Assembly: GCA_014898415.1 (NCBI GenBank)
Contig: RCTD01000012.1
Location: 1 to 64,000, forward strand
Direction: 5' to 3'
DNA: 64,000 nucleotides
From: Stromatinia cepivora
Lineage: Eukaryota; Ascomycota; Leotiomycetes; Helotiales; Sclerotiniaceae
Program-made: the position numbers and the translations under genes
The notes under the pieces: model-generated
Told to the model about the DNA's origin: nothing
Databases searched by the model: none
What the model saw: the letters and a program-made list of their open reading frames with translations, nothing else
In this document: one piece after another, positions 48,947 to 59,102 of the stretch
How the letters are laid out: each line of letters begins with the position of its first letter
Position numbering within the stretch: the first letter of the stretch is position 1

Positions 48947-49857
48947 ATGCCCTCTGCTAAAGGGAAACCAACTGACCCAAAACTTAAGGAAGACATTACT
49001 AAAAGTAAAGAAATTTCTTATCTTTTTCCTCCTCGTAACCCTAAGACCCCTTTGAAATCTCCTTTGCCTTTGGTTGTCAGCGATCCGTTCTTAACAGCAG
49101 TCGAAACAGAAGTCAAACAACAACCCAATAAAGATGGTAGCGGTAAAGGAAAGATGGCTGCATGGAAGGTAAGTCATCTGATTCCATAGCATCCAACATT
49201 CTTAGGCTCTCTTTTTTGTCTCTACCTCTACTTACGTCGCTTTTTTACTGACTATATGCTACTTTTCAGGCCAGCAAAATAGCAAAAGAATACGAAGCTG
49301 AAGGAGGTGACTACGAGAACGAACCTGGCTCCAAAGACAAACCCAAGAAAGGTCCACCTGAGAAGAAGTCAGAGGAGGAAAAAGCTTCTGAATTGAAGGA
49401 GGCCGAGAAGGAAAAGGAAGATGATGCCGAAGAAACCGCTGGTAATAAAGCGAATGGATCGGTCGATAAGACGCCGGATAAAGAAGTCGAGGACAAACCA
49501 ACCGTCGAAAAGAGAGGCCCAGGTAGACCTAAAAACGCAGGAAGTCCAACTGCCCCAAAGAAGGCCCCGAAGCTAAAGAAGGAACCAAGACAAGGAACGA
49601 GAAGTAGTGCTCGACAGCAGGAAAAAGCACAAGAAGCTACTGAAGGGAAGAAAGTAGATACTGCTAAGGAAGAGGAACAAAAGGCTTCTTTAGAGAAGAG
49701 AAAGAACGTTAGCGATGAAGCAGCCGATGAAAATGATGAAGAGGTGGAGAAAGAACAAAAGCCTGCAAAAAAGACCAAAAACGAGGAAGCAAAGGAAGTG
49801 GAAGAAGAGTCAGAAAAGTCAGAGCCTAAAAAGGCTGGCAGAAAAGCTAAAAAGTGA
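48947..49857 (+). CDS. AT-hook, Lys/Glu-rich nuclear protein
   Basis: Exons 48,947-49,168 and 49,270-49,857 encode 269 residues; the intron (GTAAGT, TTTTCAG) is in phase 0. The first 74 residues contain SKEISYLFPPRNPKTPLKS; from residue 75 the protein is almost entirely charged (Lys, Glu, Asp) and disordered. An AT-hook core KRGPGRPKN lies at about 155-163, and Lys-rich patches (PKKAPKLKKEP, PAKKTK, KKAGRKAKK at the end) resemble nuclear localisation signals. It probably binds AT-rich DNA or chromatin; no enzymatic domain is visible. Confidence 0.75.
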
Positions 49858-50470
49858 AAGTATCACTTTGCTTTCATTCTCGTTATACGGAACTGGTTGA
49901 ACGGAATGGCGCATAAGGAACCACACGGATACACATATTGACATCGAGTTGGAATGAAATGGGATGAGTATACGAATTTGTATTTTCGAGCGTTTGTTTA
50001 ATATCCCACTTTACTTCTCTAGGACTCCGCCTTGGAAAGCATTCTTTCTTTATTGTGTACAAGGAAGCATTTATCATTGTTATTGATATACCTCCGCTGC
50101 AGTAGCAGCTAATCAAAAATGGACATTACCCCTTTATCATGAATGTCGGGCTCTTCGCGCCTTTTTTTGGTTCTCAATCTGTGCAGAACCTATTTCTCCA
50201 TCAATGGTGGCTAGTCGTGATTTCTATCACGTTTCGATCCTTGAATCGAATTCTACAGGTTACCTATATTCCTATATCCAAAAGCCCTTCGTCTCTTTCA
50301 TTTTCTCGTCACCACGCATCCCCCATCTCTCATCGCCCACGCATCCATCCCCTTCCCCTTCCCGTTTCCCCTTCCACTTCCACTTCACCTCGTCTCCCTT
50401 TAACCCAGCTTTTCTCAATAGTTATGGATTCTTCTGGTCGCTCCTCCTTCAACGAATAGATAACCAATTA
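49858..50470. other. Intergenic, tRNA upstream
   Basis: 3' flank of the AT-hook gene and 5' flank of a tRNA gene. A CCCCTTCCCCTTCC-like pyrimidine tract at about 50,345-50,400 is low complexity. No coding gene supported. Confidence 0.5.
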
Positions 50471-50571
50471 GGTCGCTTAGCTCAGTTGGTTAGAGCGTGG
50501 TGCTAATATGTTCTCTGTTCATCCAGAGATATGCAACGCCAAGGCCGGCGGTTCGAACCCGCCAGTGATCA
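50471..50571 (+). tRNA. tRNA-Ile (anticodon AAU) with 27-nt intron
   Basis: The cloverleaf is complete: acceptor GGTCGCT / AGTGATC plus A, D arm with AGCTCAGTTGGTTAGAGC, anticodon stem TGGTG / CGCCA, loop CTAATAA with AAT at 50,505-50,507, T arm GGCGG TTCGAAC CCGCC. An intron (50,509-50,535) sits at the canonical position one base 3' of the anticodon. The A and B boxes are intact. Confidence 0.96.
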
Positions 50572-50872
50572 CTTATGCCTGTTCACACCCCATCAGGGGG
50601 GTCAGTTTGAATCCAAAATAGTCGAATATACTTTAGAACTGAGGAAGCTATTGTGGATTGAGTTTTATTGGGTGGGGTTGAGGGTAGGTGTGGGGTGAAT
50701 CTGAAATATTTTGCCTTTTACCCCATCAAAAAAGAAGGCTATTTTCTGATACATCGATCAAAACTTTTGTTTTCACACCCTTTGAAATAAATACGTGAGT
50801 GAGAAAGTAGTAAAACTGACTGGTGGTGGAAGTATGAAGTTTGAGGGAGGAAATGGCAAAAATATGTACAAA

Positions 50873-50967
50873 CGACATGTGCAGGATTTGAACCTACGAG
50901 GCCGAAACCATAAGATAACCGAATCCTTCATTCAAGTCTTACCCATTAACCACTCTGGCAACATGCC
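50873..50967 (-). tRNA. tRNA-Ser (anticodon UGA) with short intron
   Basis: Read on the minus strand: acceptor GGCATGT / ACATGTC plus G, D stem CCA / TGG around GAGTGGTTAA, anticodon stem TAAGA / TCTTA, loop starting CTTGAA (anticodon TGA), an intron of about 14 nt at the canonical site, a class II variable arm TGGTTTCGGCC, and T arm GTAGG TTCAAAT CCTGC. The long variable arm and the anticodon both indicate serine. Confidence 0.85.
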
Positions 50968-51229
50968 TGATCTTCTAAGCTGTGTTCGCTTAATTTGATA
51001 AAAGCAATAAAGCTAGTTCACGTTTGTATACGGGAAAAAAATCTCTGGAAGCGTATTCTTTTTTGAAGCCATCCTATTGTTATCAAACATAACCTCTATC
51101 CTCATTAAGAAAGGTAGTATCAAAGGCTACATGCCGGACTCAATCCAAGTCTACCCTTGATTATCTCGAACAGCTAGAGCAGCAAGAATTTAATGATCTA
51201 ATTTTATCAAAAATGAATAATGAGTATAT

Positions 51230-51512
51230 TGTGAGAGAGTTGGGATATCGAGGCCTAATACGTAGCTAGTTCATAGTCAATGATCCTTTGTAATTAGATA
51301 TAAGGAAAGAGCTTCGCTCTTCCCCTTCCTTGAATAATCAATCGTTTTTCCACTAGTCTTTTTGTATACCAATTGAACACAGCCCAATCCATTGTTTATT
51401 CTGCTAATTTAACTATTTGAAGCCTCTACAATATAATCTATTCGATTTCTATTCCTATTCCCCCTTGCAGCGTGCTATCGGGACGCACGTATCTCGACCT
51501 ACCTATTTCACA
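51230..51512 (+). mobile_element. LTR-like repeat, copy 2 (not RIP-mutated)
   Basis: A 283-bp segment starts TGTGAGAGAGTTGGG and ends CCTATTTCACA, with TGTGA/TCACA inverted termini and ATAT on both sides as a possible 4-bp target duplication. It contains a TATAAGG box-like sequence and an AGAGCTTCGCTCTT hairpin. It is the same repeat as 5,030-5,321 in the opposite orientation and retains normal composition. Upstream, a frame (about 51,085-51,272) ending EYIVRELGYRGLIRS runs into the repeat; copy 1 has the similar ending EDIVRKLGYQGLTRS. It is likely a solo or 3' LTR of a retrotransposon. Confidence 0.75.
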
Positions 51513-52267
51513 ATATCAACTTAATTAGCTACCTCATCCACTGCCCGAATCCGCTGGAGTGGGGAAATTTCCACTTGTGGGAGGATACTGTGCACTGTGC
51601 CACCGGTGTAGGCCGTCAATAACCAACGACCCTACCCGCTAGAAATTGCAAAAACTACCACCGCCGAAGATGGCACGCTCCAAGACGCAATCTGTATGTG
51701 AGATGCCAAAAGCTTACGCACAAAGGGGCAGTTCATGTCTTCGAAAAGTAGAGCAAGTAGGTATATGTCGACACCATAGGACGCAGCAGACCGGGAAACT
51801 TGGTGGTGATTCCCTGGAATAGCTCCTAATACATTTCGGTTGCTGGATATCTCCCTGTAGAATGTTACTCGACAAGTTTGAGAAGTTTTTAAATCATTTT
51901 CAAGCGTTGAGAGACCTTATGATGTCGCAATTCATATGGATCCGTTAATTAATCAGATATGACCTTTGATTGTGGCCATGATCACTGGAGCATCCGTAGG
52001 CCTGAGTTCGTAGATATCGCTAGTAAGCCCAGTGGCTAACTCTGATAGGATTGATTGCAAAAGATTGCAGGATTGTCTAAAACGTGTACACCTTTAAAAA
52101 GTTAGAAGTATACAGTATAAGGGGGTACTTTCATTCGAGAAGCGATGCTGTTATCTCCTTGATCTACTTTATCTTATACATTAGGTATTTCCTCTGAACA
52201 AACTCAATTACCAACGAGAATACTGCAAGCAATTTCGATCAGCTGTATCTTCAGGGTCACAGCACTG
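51513..52267. other. Intergenic, nothing recognised
   Basis: Includes short GC-richer non-coding stretches (51,570-51,680) without identifiable RNA or protein. Confidence 0.45.
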
Positions 52268-52732
52268 ATGGTTATCTCGATCGAGGAGGCACGGATGTAT
52301 TTGAAAAAATACGAGGAATTCTTAGAAAAGCAGCTTAAAGCCGTGCGGAAAAGGCTAGCCTCTGATTCTGGCACAGACCCAATTGCCGGCAATCAAGCAT
52401 CTGCCAGTTTTCAGCCATCTGCTGCTAGAGACCAACGTATCTCCTCCGACGCCAAACAGTACACTTCTAGTTCTGTCTCCGGTTCATACTTGATCAGAGC
52501 TAGCTCTTCAGAAGAAGAAAACGCGGGCGATGTGGAAGAAGGCGAGTCAGTTGATAAAATCCTTTCTGGAGGATCAATTCAGGTCGTTCTGAAAACCGAC
52601 AAGAAGGATGGAATTGCCTGGGTCTACTGCGAGCATCGGAACAGAACCCTTGACAAAGATTTGAGAGAGTGGAAAAAAGGGACAACCAATTGGGGAGTGA
52701 AGTTGCATAATTACTTTAACACAAGAGAGTGA
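52268..52732 (+). CDS. Hypothetical protein, 154 residues
   Basis: A single open frame from an ATG at 52,268. Residues 1-30 form a charged helix (MVISIEEARMYLKKYEEFLE), the middle is Ser/Ala-rich and acidic, and residues 100-154 look folded (SIQVVLKTDKKDGIAWVYCE, then LREWKKGTTNWGVKLHNYF). No signal peptide or transmembrane segment. The C-terminal block, with its aromatic residues, could be a small conserved domain, but I do not recognise it. Confidence 0.5.
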   Translation: MVISIEEARMYLKKYEEFLEKQLKAVRKRLASDSGTDPIAGNQASASFQPSAARDQRISSDAKQYTSSSVSGSYLIRASSSEEENAGDVEEGESVDKILSGGSIQVVLKTDKKDGIAWVYCEHRNRTLDKDLREWKKGTTNWGVKLHNYFNTRE

Positions 52733-52906
52733 ATAGTGGGATCGATTCTTACACTTGATCTGCAAGATCTCGAGAAGAAAACCTGGGATACAAAAGGTAA
52801 AGGTGAGGGGGAGGAGTAGTACCAAGCCGGAAAACAATCTTTAATAATGCCCACAAGAACCTCTCCTAGATTTCCCGAGATGAATAATTTCCGATGGCAG
52901 TGACAT

Positions 52907-54011
52907 TTAAACCGTCATATTCTTGTTTAAAAGTTGACAGTTTGGAGGCAACGAAGGTTGCCAAGTAACACTAGAAGCAATTCTCCATAGCAGAGACTCT
53001 GAACAGTAGCTTGCAATTTCCTGACAGATCTCGAGCGGCAGTCTTGCAAGTATATACATGGCCTTGACGATTTCTGACTCCAGATAGTGATTTCCAATCA
53101 ACTCGCAAATCTTGAGTGTCAATCCTGTGTCCACTGTTACGATAGATCTCATTGTAGTTTTGGCGAGGCTGATCAACAATGAACCAAAATCCCAATGTGC
53201 ACTATGTTCAAATACCCACGGACGCGAAGTAAAGCTTGCGAGCTTAATGTAAGGTGAATTTAGGACTTGGCAGTTGCGTTTTGCGAGGGAGTAGCAATCT
53301 TTATGAGTCAATATTGTTGGCGGCGATGTGGAGCATTTCTCACACCGAGGATAACGACATAGGCGCCATTTTTCTATTCCACCGTTTATATTAACCGTAG
53401 CATATTTGAAATTGTGACCGTGACGAGGATATTTGAACGGCTGTATCAGGCTAACATCTCCCGCGCCTCCTAGCCCTGTCCTTCGTCAAAATCATATATT
53501 CAATTAGGAGATAGAGCATACATGCTATTACCACCTCATCTTCTTTGATATAATATCGACAAAACAGGCAGAATGTCTCGCGTAGCTTGATGTGACATGA
53601 CATGACTGGGGCAGATAAGGAAGTGTTGTTGAAGTCGGACATCTTTGATGCCCGAGTAGAGCGGCCTGCGTCGCTGCCATCATCTACGGCTGTACGTTTT
53701 CTCTTAGAGCCTGAAAGTGACATTTCTGAAGAAGTCTCTGTGTTAGATGCCCATGGAGGTAGTAAGAGAGCTTGTGATGAGGGTGCCAAATTAGGTTGCG
53801 TATATCGGGCTTGATTGGGAGGACTCATTGATGCCGAGTATGTAAACATCTGCCAATATCGATATGAAGGCGTGATGATAAGCTGCTGGCGTAGCAAGAA
53901 TTCCTGAAGGTGTGGAAGGCTTAGAGCTATCATGACAATTTTATCCTCAGGCAACAATTTACGGATCTGAATCTGGATGCACGGCCACAAGCCAGAGAAG
54001 ATGTGATGCAT
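52907..54011 (-). CDS. Zinc-binding / F-box-like protein, shortened paralogue
   Basis: Exons to 53,522 and from 53,475 to 52,907, joined by a 46-bp intron (GTATGC, GGACAG). From the ATG at 53,603 this gives 216 residues that align with the 59,663 gene: MSCHIKLRETFCLFCRYYIK with CxxC, EDEVVIA at the junction, WRLCRYPRCEKC and THKDC with the same Cys/His spacing (C67, C72, C75, H85, C88), then an F-box-like LPLEICQEIASYCSESLLWR. It stops soon after, lacking the C-terminal half. The frame also stays open upstream to an ATG at 54,011 (136 more codons with SGSKRKRTAVDDG, NLS-like), too long to be likely by chance, so an N-terminal extension is plausible. Confidence 0.65.
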
Positions 54012-54632
54012 ATGATAACTTTCTCAGCAATGAATTGGTGTGGAGGCTCTGCGGGAAGATCGGCCATTCTTCTAAGACGTATTTAAACGTTGATCATGAG
54101 GTAAGATCTTACTTTTGAAATCAATGGAAATGTTGAAATCTCGCCACTGTCGCATCAGACTCTCAAACGTATAAGTCCAAGATGTTTCTGGAAGACATAG
54201 ATATGTATGTGAGTATTGAAATAGTCCATAACCAGCTTTGTAAAAACGTTAGAGATGTGAGCAATATCAATTACCCCGCAACTCAAATGCCACGCATCCC
54301 CAATCTCTTATCATTCTCTCCGGCAAACGATATCCGAATACCTAAGACATCAATTCAAAATGACCTGTAAAACCTTCCAATTTACGCCCCACTCTCACAA
54401 TATTCACTTCCTTCCATCTTACTCGTGACGTAAGTTATTCAGGTGTAGAATAATTTATCTTGGCTTTATGTATAGTGACGTCTATTTGATTCGCTGAGCC
54501 TTATGATGAACATTTACATTTACATCCAGCCTTGAAACATAAGATGAAGACAAAGTTCATATTTAAGTTGTAGAAATTCTAGAAGAACTTTAAAACAACT
54601 TCCAGGTAAAGCTTGGAATCTTGAACATCACA
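54012..54632. other. Intergenic, divergent promoters
   Basis: Lies between the F-box-like gene (minus) and the RS-like gene (plus). A 62-codon frame at 54,182-54,370 is not supported. Confidence 0.45.
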
Positions 54633-55484
54633 ATGACAGCACACGACTATTACAGTCGTTCTCCACAAACAGTACCAGGTCCAGGTATATTGAAACCAAC
54701 TACCGGATATCCTACTTCGACATATCATCAACAACCACAATCTGATATTCCAGGAAATCAACAACCAGAAAATCCACCACCTGCTGTTTACAATTCACAG
54801 GGCTATTCCGCTCAACAACCATATTACCCACCCCAACAACAAATCGCTGAGTACAATCACCAACCTCAACCTTACAATTATCAAACCCCCAACCAACCAT
54901 CTTATCATCGCGATGAACATCGTCAGTACCCCGCCGTAGAACGCCAATCATCTCAACAACTTCCACCTCATCTTCGCCCTCGGCGCTCAATATCTGAACC
55001 ACCGGATCCACGATACCTTGCCCATCATATACCGGGCTATCATCATCGTGGACGTTCAAGATCTCCCTCGTATTATTCTTCATCTGAAAGATCACTATCA
55101 CGATCCAGGAATCGCGCTCATTCACATTCTCGAGCCCGGTCTACAAGATCTCTGAGTCGACCTCGACATAGGCACTCACATTCACATTCACGTCCCCGAC
55201 ACTCACGACCATCAAGAGCTCGAGCTCGACATAACCACAAAGATAGAAATGCATTTTTGGGAGCAATTGGTGGAGGAGCAATTGGTGATTTGATAATGCC
55301 TGGATTAGGAACATTAGGTGGGGCATTATTAGGAGGGGTTGGAGGGAGGGAAGTTAGTAGAAATGGGCAAAAGAATGAAAAGAGTGGGGGAAAAGAAGGT
55401 AGGAGGATATTTGGAGGGTCAAGGAAAACCTATGACCAGGAATGGAGGGAGGGAAGAATTGAGAGGGGTGAGATAAGTGAGTGA
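54633..55484 (+). CDS. Gln/Pro-rich, SR-repeat and glycine-zipper protein
   Basis: A 283-residue frame from the ATG at 54,633 (MTAHDYYSRSPQ). Residues 1-110 are rich in Gln, Pro, Tyr and Asn; about 120-200 carry many Arg-Ser and His-Ser repeats (RGRSRSPSYYSSSERSLSRS, SHSHSRPRHSRPSRARARH); about 205-240 form a glycine-zipper segment (FLGAIGGGAIGDLIMPGLG, LGGALLGGVGG) that could insert in a membrane or drive assembly; the tail is charged. This combination is common in fungal proteins of unknown function. SR-like regions are usually phosphorylated. I recognise no enzyme. Confidence 0.7.
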   Translation: MTAHDYYSRSPQTVPGPGILKPTTGYPTSTYHQQPQSDIPGNQQPENPPPAVYNSQGYSAQQPYYPPQQQIAEYNHQPQPYNYQTPNQPSYHRDEHRQYPAVERQSSQQLPPHLRPRRSISEPPDPRYLAHHIPGYHHRGRSRSPSYYSSSERSLSRSRNRAHSHSRARSTRSLSRPRHRHSHSHSRPRHSRPSRARARHNHKDRNAFLGAIGGGAIGDLIMPGLGTLGGALLGGVGGREVSRNGQKNEKSGGKEGRRIFGGSRKTYDQEWREGRIERGEISE

Positions 55485-56154
55485 TATTGTTAATGGAAAT
55501 GAAAGGAGGAAATGAAGGATTTGTATAAACGATTTAGAAAGCTTGTGTATGAAAGTATAGATTAATAATAATTGTCGCTGCGATGTTTTATTCTTTGGAA
55601 TGTATACTGTGCTTCAGCTGAAAAGCCTGGGAATAGATATATGGTTAATGTCGTCTTCTGCATCCGGTACTGAAAGCAACAAGTCGATAAGGGTCGTGGT
55701 ACAAAAAGGGCATGGAATTGCTCCTCGTAGAACCACACATCCCAATCCTCTCGAAGCTAAATTAAGGAAGAAGGCATTATTTCGGAATAATAGTTGCATG
55801 TTCACGGGAACTAGTAGTAGTAGGGTTCGCTTAGCCCCAAAACCAACCCCTTCATTTTCCACCCCACCAGCGCACCACCACACTATCCAACTAAACTAAT
55901 ACCCGCCTTAAGTCTCCACCTACACACTATAACAATTTCAAAAATGAATTGAACAATTATGTTTTTCAAGAAGAAGTGAATGAGTCTCATTTCCACTAAC
56001 CAAAAACCAACCCAAAAATTGCATCCAAATCTCAAATTCATCTCGGTTAAATTCTCTTCTATCTAAACAACCCCCAACTTCAAAACATAGTATCTCTATC
56101 AATTCGTGACTATTTTGAGATATTTTTGATGCAAAAGAAACGCCAAAAGGCAAT
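55485..56154. other. Intergenic, nothing firm
   Basis: Both strands stay open over 55,600-55,890 but neither frame has recognisable features. The rest is flank of the tRNA gene. Confidence 0.45.
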
Positions 56155-56254
56155 TGATCACTGGCGGGGTCGAACCGCCGGCCTTGGCGTTGCATATCTC
56201 CGGATGAGCAGAGAAATATTAGCACCACGCTCTAACCAACTGAGCTAAGCGACC
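56155..56254 (-). tRNA. tRNA-Ile (anticodon AAU) with 26-nt intron, second copy
   Basis: On the minus strand it matches the 50,471 gene almost exactly: same acceptor, D, anticodon and T stems; one T-loop change (TTCGACC). The intron differs by a 1-nt deletion and a few substitutions. Both copies are intact and probably functional. Confidence 0.95.
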
Positions 56255-57390
56255 TGCTTGGTTATTCGATGTAGAGAAGGGACATGTGTGTGTCTATACA
56301 CACATAGCAGACGTCGTAATGGATGGAGTGGGGGTGTTGGTTGAGAATTTGCAACTCTACCTAATGCAGCTCAATATCTATTCGAATTCTTTAAAGCAGC
56401 ATCAAAAGACAGGAAGGACAACAATATGTGAGTCAAAAATGTCAACCTCTGCATGATGGAGGTAGCCTGCTACCGTTCAGGCCTGGGAAATGATGGCTGA
56501 CGAAGGCACACAAAATTGCAAATATTTGCGGCAATGTTCTTTACCTTCGTTCTTCTATTATATATTGTCGGTATTTCCCTGCGATAGCGTTTGCGAATCA
56601 TGCCTGGTCATACTTTGTCCTCCGATTTTTCATCTTGCTATTTTTTGAGCTTGATATCATTCTTATTATAGAATTGAGGAAGATTATTGGCTGAATTTTA
56701 TGGTTTATGTGGTCTTTCTACATTATTAAGCTTTATTATTCAGGTGTACATCCGTCTAAGTTCAACTCCTAAACATATATATAAGGCTATGATGAGCTCG
56801 AGATTGGTTCTCAGTACCTTTACATTTGATAGATTTCAAGATAGATCTTTCCCATGGGTTCTTTCAGCCCTCGTATTGATGATTCTTGGTTTGCTGTTTT
56901 CGGCATTTGCCTTCATCTTGCATGACTGCATGCTAGGGCACGCTGTCAGCACTAGGATTGCTCTGATCTGAGTAAACTACATTGAGGCATCAGTGCTATC
57001 CTTGTGCTCGCATGATGCAGTTGTGATCTTGTTCTCAAGTATTTCACTTTATTGGGTGGTACGAAATTGACCCCTCCTTCAATACTTTAATGCCCGTGAC
57101 GTGGAACCACTGCAAGACGCAGCATGAAGTTGATAACTTGATATCAGTTTTGCCCGATGTCTTTACTTGGGTGTGGATAACTGTGGCTTGCTTGCAGACT
57201 TGCCCTTATCTTACAATGAGGGGTAAGGAAAAATAATAAATGAGTGGATCGTGGAGGCATAATAATATGACTTTATTACCTCGCACATATACAATGGTGT
57301 TGTTCTTTCTTTGACATCTGAAATAGCATCGATACGATCCTGCATACTTGTTCATCATTATCTAGACATTATATAACATAACATTTCAAA
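56255..57390. other. Intergenic, 1.1 kb
   Basis: A 94-codon frame at 56,687-56,971 starts with TTG and encodes a hydrophobic C-terminal segment (VLSALVLMILGLLFSAFAF); without a start or partner exon I do not call it a gene. Otherwise nothing. Confidence 0.4.
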
Positions 57391-58428
57391 ATGAGTCTGG
57401 TCAAAACCTCTTCTATCAGACGTCTTTGGGAAGATGCTCAGGCAAGCCTAGAGTATTCCTCTACTCGATTCTGGGAATACGCGTTCAAAGAATTCTTATT
57501 CAATGGTCCCGATTGGAATAATCCTTCTCAACAAGCATATACTCCAAAAAGTGGAGATAATCGGCGATGTGATAGTATTATTGAACGATATGACCCTATC
57601 AAGAAAAAATGGGAAACGATTATGTTTCATGAAGCAAAGCTCGACTCGGCTTCCGAAGCGGACATCGATGTGTGCGAGAAACAAGCATACAATGCTTGTT
57701 CCGCGTTTCTGGATTATTTTCCGGAAAGAAACACCATTTTTGCCATGACAACGTGGGGAACAAAAGCTCGATTATGGGTACTCTATCGAGACGATACAGT
57801 CCTAACGCCATGGACCCCAGGCGAAGGCAGTGGGAATCGTCATTATATTGAAGCCAGTAGTAACGATGCGGCAATTTTGAAAAAGTCATTGAAGATCCTT
57901 CACAAATGGAAAGATACAACACCGGCAGTTGGACATAACTCAGCTCCTTCTGGCCAAGGTCCATCTGGCCAAGGTCCATCTGGCCAAGCTCCATCTGGCC
58001 AAGCTCCATCTGGCCAAGCTCCATCTGGTCCAGGCCCATCTAGCCAACGTCCATCTAGTCCAGGTCCGTCAGGTCCATCTGGTCCATGTCCGTCTGGTCC
58101 AGGTCCGTCAGGTCCAGGTCCGTCCAGATCAGCAACATCCTACCAGGGACAGGGCAGTAGAGAGTCTACTGTGTCCAGCCAGAAGACAACCTCGTCAGCT
58201 GGTCAAGTCATCGCACCGGTTTTCGTAGACACATGGTATTATGAAGACAAGAAGAATCATGTGTATTACAAATTCCGTAACCCAGACTCTGGCAAGGAAA
58301 TCAAGACCGAGGGAAGTGAGTGGAAGGTTGGTTATCAAGATGGAAGACAATGTTCAGTGTACACTAGGAAGCAAACTGGGCGGCAATATTATGTGTGGGA
58401 ACTGGGAGCTATTCGGGCACCAAATTAA
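57391..58428 (+). CDS. PD-(D/E)XK-like protein with Gly/Pro/Ser repeats
   Basis: A single exon of 345 residues from the ATG at 57,391. The N-terminal domain (about 1-175) has a D-x(19)-ExK arrangement: Asp61 in RRCDSIIERYD and Glu81/Lys83 in MFHEAKLD, followed by a helix with Gln98 (CEKQAYNAC) and strands (IFAMTTWGTKARLWVLYRDD). That pattern suggests the PD-(D/E)XK nuclease-like fold found in many fungal orphan proteins; catalysis is unproven. Residues about 187-245 are collagen-like repeats of PSGQG/PSGPG, built from 12-15-bp DNA repeats. A C-terminal domain (DTWYYEDKKNHVYYKFRNP, YQDGRQCSVYTRKQTGRQYY) is Tyr-rich and unknown. It lies next to LTR debris. Confidence 0.65.
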   Translation: MSLVKTSSIRRLWEDAQASLEYSSTRFWEYAFKEFLFNGPDWNNPSQQAYTPKSGDNRRCDSIIERYDPIKKKWETIMFHEAKLDSASEADIDVCEKQAYNACSAFLDYFPERNTIFAMTTWGTKARLWVLYRDDTVLTPWTPGEGSGNRHYIEASSNDAAILKKSLKILHKWKDTTPAVGHNSAPSGQGPSGQGPSGQAPSGQAPSGQAPSGPGPSSQRPSSPGPSGPSGPCPSGPGPSGPGPSRSATSYQGQGSRESTVSSQKTTSSAGQVIAPVFVDTWYYEDKKNHVYYKFRNPDSGKEIKTEGSEWKVGYQDGRQCSVYTRKQTGRQYYVWELGAIRAPN

Positions 58429-58569
58429 AGGGATCAAGATAGATAATGTTCATCTTGAAGATTATTTTGGTCTCATAGGGGCGTAACTTGTTGACGGCTC
58501 TAGGCTTTTTCTGGAAGTTTCTTCAACTCAAGTCACTATATATCAATGCTCTCTTTTTCCGTCTTGTTG

Positions 58570-58660
58570 TTGATAAGATTTAAAAGATTCTTTATTCTAA
58601 TTAAAAAGCATACTCTTGATCTTTCATAGAATATAGGGGATCGCAAGGCTTTCCGTGACA
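58570..58660 (+). repeat. LTR 3'-end-like repeat, copy B (RIP-mutated)
   Basis: Matches 9,174-9,265; ends TTCCGTGACA. Compared with that copy it has A or T at most variable positions (CTAATTAAAAAG against CCGATTGGAAAG). The rest of the LTR is not recognisable upstream, where the PD-(D/E)XK-like gene ends 140 bp away. Confidence 0.65.
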
Positions 58661-59025
58661 ATAGAATATTATATTATCAATCTAAGTCCTATTGGCCCCG
58701 TAATATATATAAATATTTTTAAATTAATTTGTTCTTATACTCTTCAAGAAATTCGAGATCTCTTATTGTCGGGACAACTGTATACGGGGAAGTGAAGCTT
58801 ATCAACGAACGTATAATACTCTTATAGTTAATACGTTTTGATTTGCCTGAAGAGCTAGAATCTATGGAAGGTAAGGAGCTATATAATGGTGCATGCCGAG
58901 GCACTAGCGCGAACACTAGTGGGCACGTGATCCTTACCGTCCTTACCATGCACGTGATTCATATTCCGACCCTTATAGATCCCTTGAATATAAATTACTA
59001 TTATTATTATTATCATTAGTATATA

Positions 59026-59097
59026 TGTCACGGGAAATGATTACTATATCAACCCAATTAACCATTCGTCAAGAGTGGCGTCACTTTTGGTGTGACA
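59026..59097. mobile_element. 72-bp element with inverted ends and ATATA duplications
   Basis: Starts TGTCACGGG and ends GGTGTGACA (TGTCAC / GTGACA inverted ends), flanked by ATATA at 59,021-59,025 and 59,098-59,102. It may be an internally deleted LTR or a very small MITE. The flanks are AT-rich, so the 5-bp match alone is weak evidence. Confidence 0.4.
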
Positions 59098-59102
59098 ATA
59101 TA

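Noticed and set aside
49259..49778. Minus-strand Ser/Phe-rich frames
   Set aside because: They are the complement of the Lys/Glu-rich AT-hook protein; GAA/AAG codons read backwards give Ser/Phe/Leu runs.
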